This document shows, piece by piece, positions 1 through 5,240 of a stretch of 5,240 nt of DNA. Under the pieces are notes generated by a model. That model saw only the letters and a program-made list of their open reading frames with translations, had not been told where the DNA came from and did no database searches. The translations under genes were made by a program, and so were the position numbers. The first letter of the stretch is position 1. Each line of letters begins with the position of its first letter. Source of the DNA: Dehalococcoidia bacterium (GTDB lineage Bacteria > Chloroflexota > Dehalococcoidia > JACVQG01); assembly GCA_015661045.1 (NCBI GenBank), contig JACVQG010000119.1, positions 1-5,240 on the forward strand, in the 5' to 3' direction.

Positions 1-1293
1 GTCGCTGCCTCCTTGTGTAAAAGCCCGTAGATATTGACCAAAAACCTGGTCTCTAGTTGTATTACGTTCATGCTGTTTTTGACGGGCCTGACTCAAGGAC
101 AGCCATGCTCCCTGAAGTTTTTGCCGTAAGAAAAAGTCCAATATATGGTCTTGACCCTCGCTGGAGGCTATAAACCGACTTACTAGCATTTCCGGGGGTA
201 AACTACTTAATTCCTGGGACTCCAGGCTCATGTCCAGGATAGATTTGACGTGTTTTGCTAATTCTTCCTCTATTGCTTGTACAGGTGCTCCGGACCCCTT
301 TTGAAGATGAATATAGAAGCCATTGCCTATCTCTCTAGGTACAGTGAAGCCTAGAAGGTCGCGTATCTGGTTGCGATAAATAATTCTGACCTGATCCAAC
401 TGCACTAATGCGCTGTCGCGCTGCAAGACAGCATTTTCACGCTGTCTCATGGTAAACTCATTTTTCCTCTGTATTATCTGCATGGCAGCTTGAGCCTTGG
501 TTTCAGAATAACCGCTGGTTATATCATCTTTTTGCTGTTGAATATTCCGCAATGTCTGTTGAAGTTGTAATCCCTGGTCCTGCAACCGGTTTATTTGTTC
601 CCAATGAACTTCCAATTTTGGCCTGACATGGTCCTGGAATGCCCCCCAGAAAGGCTTGACGCCAATTTGGCTCAACAGGGCTGCAACCAGTTGCTCCGGG
701 GGCCGGTCAAGTAAGGCAAGGGGGACAGTAATGCCGAGTAAGTCTTTGGCTTTATCCTGGTAGAATTCCAGGGAATCATCGAGGATTTGTTGGAGAATAT
801 ATAATTCTTTCTGCAGTTGGGTAATCCGTGCCTGTCGTGCAATCAAATCGCCGGGGATATACTGCTCTTTCTCATCTTTAAGGGCCTCTTCAGCATCATC
901 CAGTGCAACCCGCGCTGCGGCTACCTGTTTCTGAAGAGAAGCCACGGTGACTGAGTCCAGGGACACCAACGCGTCGCCTTTGCGAACACGAACAGCTTCA
1001 TCAACCATGACCCGCTCAACAGTGCCTGCCGTTTCAAATTGGACCCGTATTTTGTCGGGAAAAACAATTTTACCCGGTGACTCCACTATTTTTACGGGAA
1101 CAACAGCAGAAACAGGTGTAACCCCCGGTACCAGGTTAGTGGGCTTCTGGGCAATCTCTTTGGTAACAGCGGGATTTAGCGTTGCTGGTGGAGTGGGGTT
1201 TGTTGGTTCAGTTTTCCGGCAAGATATTCCAGCAAAGATTATAGTAATAATCAGGAGTGGAATTGCAATAGTTTTCTTCAGGTACTTTCGCAT
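1..1293 (-). CDS. RND efflux periplasmic adaptor (membrane fusion lipoprotein), 3' end outside window
   Basis: The frame is open from an ATG at 1293 to the window edge (431 codons, no stop). Residues 3-24 form a signal peptide (KKT, then a hydrophobic run) ending in AGISC, a lipobox-like site, so Cys25 is probably lipidated and the mature protein anchored on the outer face of the cytoplasmic membrane. A Pro/Thr linker follows (28-60). Residues 62-115 resemble the beta strand and first half of the lipoyl domain of HlyD/AcrA-type adaptors, with the typical AGTVERV and VRKGDALVSLDS. Residues 116-431 are mostly helical and Gln-rich, like a coiled-coil hairpin, but the returning lipoyl half (usually a RAPFDG-like motif) has not appeared, so the insert is unusually long. 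The motif DLLG-I/F-TVP occurs twice (184-191, 312-319). The divergent RND permease next door supports a pump role. Only a weak ribosome site (AAGAAA) precedes the start. Its specificity cannot be read from the sequence. Confidence 0.85.
   Translation of the reverse strand, partial: MRKYLKKTIAIPLLIITIIFAGISCRKTEPTNPTPPATLNPAVTKEIAQKPTNLVPGVTPVSAVVPVKIVESPGKIVFPDKIRVQFETAGTVERVMVDEAVRVRKGDALVSLDSVTVASLQKQVAAARVALDDAEEALKDEKEQYIPGDLIARQARITQLQKELYILQQILDDSLEFYQDKAKDLLGITVPLALLDRPPEQLVAALLSQIGVKPFWGAFQDHVRPKLEVHWEQINRLQDQGLQLQQTLRNIQQQKDDITSGYSETKAQAAMQIIQRKNEFTMRQRENAVLQRDSALVQLDQVRIIYRNQIRDLLGFTVPREIGNGFYIHLQKGSGAPVQAIEEELAKHVKSILDMSLESQELSSLPPEMLVSRFIASSEGQDHILDFFLRQKLQGAWLSLSQARQKQHERNTTRDQVFGQYLRAFTQGGSD
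181..744 (-). repeat. Diverged internal duplication within the adaptor's helical region
   Basis: Two short motifs recur in the same order in the adaptor protein. DLLGITVP (codons at 721-744) is followed by PPEQLV (685-702). DLLGFTVP (337-360) is followed by PPEMLV (181-198). Each pair is preceded by a long Gln/Glu-rich helix with a Tyr four to five residues before the DLL motif, and followed by another helix. The gap between the two motifs is 6 residues in the first copy and 46 in the second. Differences between the DNA copies lie largely at third codon positions, so this is an old duplication kept at protein level rather than a recent DNA repeat. I infer that each unit marks a turn or tip between helices. 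Confidence 0.5.
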
Positions 1294-1336
1294 TGTGATT
1301 TCTTAAATTATAATATATTTTGTGGCAACAAAGCAA
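1287..1336. promoter_or_regulatory. Overlapping divergent promoters sharing a palindromic -10
   Basis: The spacer between the adaptor and permease starts contains ATTATAAT at 1307-1314, which is its own reverse complement and gives TATAAT on the plus strand (1309-1314) and on the minus strand (1312-1307). On the plus strand, TTCGCA at 1287-1292 is a fair -35 with a 16-base spacer. On the minus strand, TTGCTT at 1336-1331 is a weaker -35 with an 18-base spacer. Predicted starts would fall near 1321 (plus) and 1300 (minus), leaving almost no leader on either mRNA. The two polymerases could not bind together, so expression of the two genes may be mutually exclusive or balanced. This is inferred from consensus matching only; AT-rich DNA gives such matches by chance. 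Confidence 0.4.
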
Positions 1337-1534
1337 TCTTCCTCAATGCCCCTGGTCAAATTGTCAGTCCGCCAACCTGTTTTCATCAGTATGTTGCTTC
1401 TCGCTCTGGTCGTAGTAGGCGCCATGTCCTATGTGAAAATGGGTGTGGATATGATGCCCAATGGAAAAACCCTGTGGCTGCTGTTATTACCCCTTTCCCT
1501 GGCGCTGGGCCTGAGGAGGTGGAAACCCTCATAA
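1322..1534 (+). pseudogene. N-terminal fragment of RND permease, split off by frameshift
   Basis: This frame encodes the true beginning of the permease. From the ATG at 1346 it reads MPLVKLSVRQPVF, the classic RND N-terminal amphipathic segment, then TM1 (about residues 12-30 from that Met) and KMGVDMMPN, which in the family leads directly into the first porter subdomain. After codon 1460-1462 (Asn) the frame loses similarity and stops at 1532-1534, while the expected continuation (PVAAVITPFPGAGPEEVET) lies in the frame that opens at 1474. Two starts are possible. GTG at 1322 adds eight residues and would be nearly leaderless; ATG at 1346 matches usual RND N-termini better. Neither has a visible Shine-Dalgarno site. 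Joined to the next frame by one extra base, the gene would give about 1044 residues from 1346, normal for the family. Confidence 0.85.
1463..1473 (+). other. Frameshift junction in the permease gene (one base missing)
   Basis: Family similarity leaves the upstream frame after MMPN (codon ending 1462) and resumes in the -1 frame at NPV or PV (1468-1476), so the lost base lies within about ten bases containing GG and an A5 run (1465-1469). Adding one T between 1463 and 1464 gives MPNVKNPVAAV, an excellent fit to RND permeases, but an extra G or A would also restore the frame. A real mutation, a homopolymer sequencing error and recoding are all possible. The local heptamer A-AAA-ACC is a poor -1 slippery site because only the P-site codon re-pairs. 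Confidence 0.85.
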
Positions 1535-4479
1535 CCAAACCTGTTGAAGAGAGCCTTTCCACAATAAGTGGACTAGATACTATTATGGCGACCTCCAGTG
1601 AGGGTGTGTCCCAGGTCATTGTGCAATTTGTGATAGGGCGAAATATTCAGGATGCAGTTCAGGAAGTCAGAGAACGGGTAGAACGGCTTCGACCGTCTCT
1701 GCCGGAAGGCTCTCTTGCACCTCAGATTCTCCGGTTCGACCCCTCCGACACCCCAATAATGACCCTGGCAATCGGAGCGAAAGATAGCTCACTCTCCCTT
1801 GTATCCCTCCGCCGAATCGCCGACGATGACATAAAACCGCGTCTGGAACGAATACCCGGCCTTGCGGCTGCTGAGGTGAGTGGTGGGCTGACACGAGAGA
1901 TTCAGGTTTACGTTGCTGCCGAGAAATTGAAGAGTCTGGGGATCTCACCGCAACAGGTAGTTGGCGCTATTCAAAAAGAAAATATCACCCTTCCAGCAGG
2001 GCGGATAGACAGCCGTGGAGAAGAGCTCCTGCTGAGGACCGATGCTGAGTTCTCCAGCCCGGAGGAGATAGCCCGAATAGTGGTTGGCTATCGAGGTACT
2101 ACACCGATTTATCTTAGAGAGTTAGCCCAGACAAAGATGGCTTTTAAGGAAAACAGGCAACTGACCCGTTTAAATGGCCAGGACACTGTTGTGGTGGAGT
2201 TGCGAAAACAGTCCGGGAGCAATGTGGTCAAGACAGCGCAAGCTGTACGCCAGGAATTTGAGAAAATAACCCGCGATATACCAAGTGTAAATCTGGTAAT
2301 CGTCTCAGACCAGTCGGTTTTCATCCAGGAGTCGGAGCGGGATGTTAACGTGACGTTGATACTGGGTGCGCTATTTGCCGCAATTGTGGTTTTTATCTTC
2401 TTCAGGAATCTGCGCAATACACTTATTACCGTTATCGGACTACCCGTGATTGTAATCAGCACTTTCATATTTATGAGCCTTTTTGGCTTCACCCGTAACG
2501 TAATCAGCTTGATGGCTTTATCTCTGGCTATCGGGCTACTTATAGACGACGCGATCGTCGTCCGGGAAAATATCTTTCGACATATAGAGAATGGCTCTTC
2601 GCCTAAAGTTGCTGCCGAAGAAGCTACGGGGGAGATCGCCTTTGCTGTATTAGCAATCACTTTAACTATCGTCGCCGTTTTTGTGCCGGTGGCTTTTGCT
2701 TCGGGACTTATCGGCGTCATTTTCCGTGAGTTCGGCATTACGGTTGCTGTGGCTGTGCTCATCTCACTCTTCGAGGCTTTTACCCTGGGGCCGCTATTAG
2801 CGGCATATTTTGCGAAACCTTCATCTCACGGTCAACAAAGTATTGGCGGTTTAAAACAAACAAAAGGTATCGGATACCGGTTTGCTTTGATATGGGATGG
2901 AGTGGTGGAACAGTACAGGCATTTTTTGGCCTGGGCTTTGAGATACCGGTGGGTAGTCATTTGCGTGGCCGCAGCCCTCCTCGTTGGCAGCGTGAGTTTA
3001 CTGAGATATTTGCCTCAGAGTTTCTTTCCTTCTATGGATCCCGGTGAGTTCTGGGTAGGGGTCAAGATGCCCCCGGGTACTCCGCTTTCCGAAACTGACA
3101 GGTTAGTTCGTCATGTAGAGGATGTCGTCCGGAATCAGCCGGAGGTAAGGCATTTCTTTTCTAAAGTTGGTTCCTCTGGAGGTGGGGGAGAGGCTGGAAG
3201 TGTCTTTGTGAAACTTCGGGAGACAGGCATAACTGAAAGTGTAATGAGCCGTTTAGAAGGGGAATTGAAGGAAGGCAGGGAACATTTAAGCTTTAGCGTT
3301 GCCGGGACGTTCGGGGGTGGTGGATCGGCTGAGTCGGTATCAAGCCGTCCTATTCAACTTGTAGTGCGGGGCACAGGAAGCTCGGAGGAACTCAATAAAG
3401 TAGCGGATGAGATTGTCCAGCGGATGCATACGATACCGGGGATACGGGATATCGGCAAAAGCTGGGAGGAAGGTAAGCCTGAGCTCAAAGTGCTGGTAGA
3501 CCGCGACCGGGCTGCGCGATCGGGTGTAAGCGCCCTCGGGGTAGCCGGGACTGTCCGTACTCTGGTAAACGGTCAAACAGCTACACGGGTGACAATAGAT
3601 AATAAAGAATTAGATGTTGTGGTACGGTTGCGGGAGGAAGACCGTGCGAATGCCGACGGTCTCTTAGATATCCCCATGTCTAATATTTCCGGTCAACAAG
3701 TCCCCCTTCGAACGGTAGCCCGGACAGAGCGGGGAACAGGCCCATCTGCTCTCGAACGCAGGGACCGGCAAAGACAGATTATCGTAGGCGCTAACCTGGC
3801 AGGTCGCTCTCAAGGGGCTGTAACCGCAGACCTGCAAAAATCTGTAGAAGATATACAATTGCCAGTCGGCGTGACTCTGGGTGCCGGTGGGGAGCAGGAA
3901 TTCACCCAGGACGCATTTTCTTCCTTGTTGACAGCTCTGTTACTGGGCGTCCTATTTGTTTATATGGTACTTGCTTCCCAGTTCGGCTCCCTGGTGCACC
4001 CGTTTACCATAATGACAGCGTTGCCGTTCTCAATTGTCGGCGCTCTTATTGGCCTCCTTATTGTGCGCGCTGACTTTAGCGTGATGGCCATGATAGGCAT
4101 AATCATGCTGATGGGACTTGTGACCAAAAACTCCATTTTGTTAGTGGACTTCATTATTCGCGGCCGGAAGCAGGGGCAGGAACGGACTGCTGCGGTGCTG
4201 GAAGCAGGGCCCATGCGGCTACGTCCCATTCTGATGACAACTCTATCGATTATATTGGGCATGCTACCAACAGCCCTGGGTATGGGTGAGGGGGGGGAAT
4301 TCCGGGCGCCTATGGCGATTGCCGTTATCGGTGGTATGATAAGTTCCACATTGCTGAGCCTTGTAGTGGTTCCTGTGGTTTACACATTATTTGATGATAT
4401 AGTAAACTGGTTCTTCAAACTCTTTAAACGAAAATCTCCTGTAAGGTCATTCACTGATGATAATGTCCATACTGGATAA
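1474..4479 (+). CDS. RND efflux permease (AcrB/HAE1-like), main frame, 5' end frameshifted
   Basis: A proton-driven inner-membrane exporter of the ACR_tran family. Residues are numbered from GTG 1474. Porter domain segments at about 1-290 include PFPGAGPEEVET and SGLDT. Membrane segments lie near 291-310, 318-337, 344-364, 388-409, 421-446, 491-509, 816-835, 843-864, 869-893, 917-936 and 947-973; the second large periplasmic loop (about 515-815) has two Gly-rich stretches. The proton relay is kept: Asp358-Asp359 in GLLIDDAIVV (AcrB D407/D408), Lys885 in GLVTKNS (K940), Arg915 and Thr922 in RLRPILMT (R971/T978). The Asp-Asp pair favours the drug/amphiphile (HAE1) group over heavy-metal pumps; the substrate is unknown. 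GTG 1474 is not a credible start: it lacks a ribosome site and would omit TM1, which lies in the upstream frame. The rest is intact to the TAA at 4477, so the break looks recent or is a sequence error. Confidence 0.93.
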   Translation: MAAVITPFPGAGPEEVETLITKPVEESLSTISGLDTIMATSSEGVSQVIVQFVIGRNIQDAVQEVRERVERLRPSLPEGSLAPQILRFDPSDTPIMTLAIGAKDSSLSLVSLRRIADDDIKPRLERIPGLAAAEVSGGLTREIQVYVAAEKLKSLGISPQQVVGAIQKENITLPAGRIDSRGEELLLRTDAEFSSPEEIARIVVGYRGTTPIYLRELAQTKMAFKENRQLTRLNGQDTVVVELRKQSGSNVVKTAQAVRQEFEKITRDIPSVNLVIVSDQSVFIQESERDVNVTLILGALFAAIVVFIFFRNLRNTLITVIGLPVIVISTFIFMSLFGFTRNVISLMALSLAIGLLIDDAIVVRENIFRHIENGSSPKVAAEEATGEIAFAVLAITLTIVAVFVPVAFASGLIGVIFREFGITVAVAVLISLFEAFTLGPLLAAYFAKPSSHGQQSIGGLKQTKGIGYRFALIWDGVVEQYRHFLAWALRYRWVVICVAAALLVGSVSLLRYLPQSFFPSMDPGEFWVGVKMPPGTPLSETDRLVRHVEDVVRNQPEVRHFFSKVGSSGGGGEAGSVFVKLRETGITESVMSRLEGELKEGREHLSFSVAGTFGGGGSAESVSSRPIQLVVRGTGSSEELNKVADEIVQRMHTIPGIRDIGKSWEEGKPELKVLVDRDRAARSGVSALGVAGTVRTLVNGQTATRVTIDNKELDVVVRLREEDRANADGLLDIPMSNISGQQVPLRTVARTERGTGPSALERRDRQRQIIVGANLAGRSQGAVTADLQKSVEDIQLPVGVTLGAGGEQEFTQDAFSSLLTALLLGVLFVYMVLASQFGSLVHPFTIMTALPFSIVGALIGLLIVRADFSVMAMIGIIMLMGLVTKNSILLVDFIIRGRKQGQERTAAVLEAGPMRLRPILMTTLSIILGMLPTALGMGEGGEFRAPMAIAVIGGMISSTLLSLVVVPVVYTLFDDIVNWFFKLFKRKSPVRSFTDDNVHTG
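4290..4297 (+). repeat. G8 homopolymer inside the permease coding region
   Basis: Eight consecutive G residues encode part of GEGGEF in the loop between TM11 and TM12. As given, the tract keeps the reading frame and the conserved FRAPMAIAVIGGM follows correctly. Runs of this length can slip during replication and are prone to sequencing error, so it is a second place where the frame of this gene could change. Confidence 0.9.
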
Positions 4480-4703
4480 CTAACTTGACCAATTCCTATA
4501 CTGAATCGTTTCTGTCCAATCTTTGCTATCATGTTGTCATTTTTACACCGGTATTATGTAATGTTGCAAGGGCGAATCAACCCGACAAATAATAGGGCCA
4601 GCCCCGGTATACCGGGGCTGGCCTACTTCTTAACTTATTTTCTGAAACTTATGTTAACAGCATTTGGTGCTAACTTAAACATCACCATCTAGTTCTTCAA
4701 TCG
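4480..4703. other. Convergent intergenic spacer, no gene seen
   Basis: This 224-base AT-rich spacer separates the ends of the permease (plus) and the secreted protein (minus). I find no credible coding frame or RNA gene in it. Its one clear structure is the palindrome at 4596-4623. A plus-strand promoter-like pair, TTGTCA (4534-4539) and TGTAAT (4557-4562) with a 17-base gap, precedes that palindrome, but it may be chance. Confidence 0.6.
4596..4623. terminator. Bidirectional rho-independent-type terminator
   Basis: A perfect 28-base palindrome: a 12-bp GC-rich stem (GGCCAGCCCCGG with its complement) and a TATA loop. It lies between two converging genes, 116 bases after the permease stop and 80 bases after the stop of the minus-strand gene. 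The plus-strand side is followed by a T-rich but interrupted stretch (4624-4641), the minus-strand side by CTATTATTTG, so neither has an ideal U-tract. Placement and stem strength make shared termination the best reading; a protein-binding palindrome is less likely. Confidence 0.75.
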
Positions 4704-5240
4704 TTATTCCCCACTATTGTTATAGGCTTCCAGTTTGTCCTTCAACGCCAATCCCGCTGCCCTATCCGGGTGCCTGGCTGTAACTGGCTGGGGATGTGTG
4801 GCCAGAAAGCTCACTGAGCTTGTTACCACCGGTCGAATGTCGGTCCCGGTAGTCATCGGGTTCGACCCATTCCTCAAATTCAATATAGTGGCCAGCAGGT
4901 GCGCTCGGAGAGAATCTCTGGCATCCTGGGCGCTGGCGTTGGATAGCACACTGACAGCTTGGGCTACAGTAGCAACATTAGTATCACCCAGATTTATCGG
5001 CCCGTCTCTTAGTAGCCGCTCTACGTCTGCCCCGTGGTTCTTCCAAAAGCCCCCGGCTCGCGCTTGCTGGAACTGAGTGGGTGCGCCATTCCTAACCGTT
5101 ACGTTTACCGTCGCCGCAGTTGTTGCTACTCCATCATTAACTGTCAACTGGAAGGTTAGCACTGTGTCAGCATCTACTGATGGAGCAGTGAAGGAAGGTG
5201 TAGCGCTATTCGGGTTACTCAATATGACCGCGGGGCCTGC
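4704..5240 (-). CDS. Secreted protein C-terminus: PKD/REJ-like domain plus FWKNH module (5' end outside window)
   Basis: The frame is open from the window edge to a TAA at 4706-4704, giving the last 178 residues of a longer protein. Residues 1-50 (AGPAVILSNPNSATPSFTAP, then DTVLTFQLTVNDG and ATVNVTVR) match the end of a PKD/REJ-like beta-sandwich, common as tandem repeats in bacterial surface proteins. After a short linker, residues 62-178 contain GGFWKNH (63-69), LLATILNLRNG (115-125) and a closing helix ending EAYNNSGE. This matches in outline the G-Y/F-WKNH module found at the C-terminus of many secreted bacterial proteins, whose function I do not know. There is no LPXTG, PEP-CTERM or terminal membrane helix, so any anchoring must be elsewhere in the protein or non-covalent. 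A TTG at 5222 lies inside the beta-sandwich and is not the start. The gene converges on the permease gene and shares its terminator; a functional link is not indicated. Confidence 0.82.
   Translation of the reverse strand, partial: AGPAVILSNPNSATPSFTAPSVDADTVLTFQLTVNDGVATTAATVNVTVRNGAPTQFQQARAGGFWKNHGADVERLLRDGPINLGDTNVATVAQAVSVLSNASAQDARDSLRAHLLATILNLRNGSNPMTTGTDIRPVVTSSVSFLATHPQPVTARHPDRAAGLALKDKLEAYNNSGE

Noticed and set aside
947..1306. Open plus-strand frame of 119 codons
   Set aside because: It lies wholly over the adaptor gene on the other strand, has a low-complexity Thr/Ser/Val composition, and resembles no family; it is an antisense shadow.
1463..1473. Programmed -1 frameshifting as the explanation for the split permease
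   Set aside because: There is no good X-XXY-YYZ heptamer in the right phase (A-AAA-ACC re-pairs only in the P site) and no obvious downstream stimulatory hairpin, and RND permeases are not known to use recoding. Mutation or sequence error is simpler.
1386..4349. Several minus-strand open frames inside the permease gene, the longest 217 codons
   Set aside because: The permease frame is continuous and strongly conserved; the opposite-strand translations are biased shadows without domains or start signals.
4653..4674. Imperfect inverted repeat GTTAACAGCA / TGGTGCTAAC as a second terminator
   Set aside because: Two mismatches in the arms and only two bases between them leave a weak, short stem; it is not supported as a terminator.
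4735..5076. Open plus-strand frame of 113 codons
   Set aside because: It overlaps the minus-strand secreted protein, which has recognisable domains; the plus-strand translation has none.
1..5240. CRISPR array, tRNA or rRNA gene, insertion sequence, attachment site
   Set aside because: I saw no regularly spaced repeats, cloverleaf-like or ribosomal RNA sequence, transposase or integrase coding, or terminal inverted repeats in the window.

Overview
The window carries parts of three genes: two genes of an RND-type efflux pump and the 3' end of a secreted repeat-domain protein. The base composition is moderate, and the style of the proteins (an RND permease paired with a lipoprotein adaptor that has a very long helical insert, and a PKD/REJ-like domain followed by an FWKNH module) reminds me most of Chloroflexota, perhaps Dehalococcoidia or a relative. 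That placement rests on general resemblance only and is tentative.

Layout. Positions 1-1293, minus strand: the first 431 codons of an RND periplasmic adaptor (membrane fusion protein) with a lipoprotein-type signal. Its 3' end lies outside the window. Positions 1294-1345: a very short, AT-rich divergent promoter region whose central 8-bp palindrome supplies a TATAAT on both strands. Positions 1322/1346-4479, plus strand: a nearly complete HAE1-like RND permease of about 1044 residues, broken by a -1 frameshift near 1463-1473. TM1 and the start of the protein lie in one frame and the other 1001 residues in another. Positions 4480-4703: a noncoding convergent spacer with a perfect 28-bp palindrome that should act as a two-way terminator. 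Positions 4704-5240, minus strand: the C-terminal 178 residues of a secreted protein that starts outside the window.

The adaptor and permease very probably form one pump. The permease would use the proton gradient (Asp-Asp in TM4, Lys in TM10, Arg and Thr near TM11 all kept), and the adaptor would form its outer collar or channel. They are transcribed divergently from almost the same point rather than in tandem, the more usual arrangement. No regulator, TolC-like channel or resistance cassette is visible here. The convergent secreted protein is probably functionally unrelated.

I see no CRISPR array, tRNA, rRNA, transposase or other mobile element, and no convincing evidence of a new multi-gene system. 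The points most worth checking are the frameshift in the permease, the oversized and internally duplicated helical region of the adaptor, and the compact divergent promoter.
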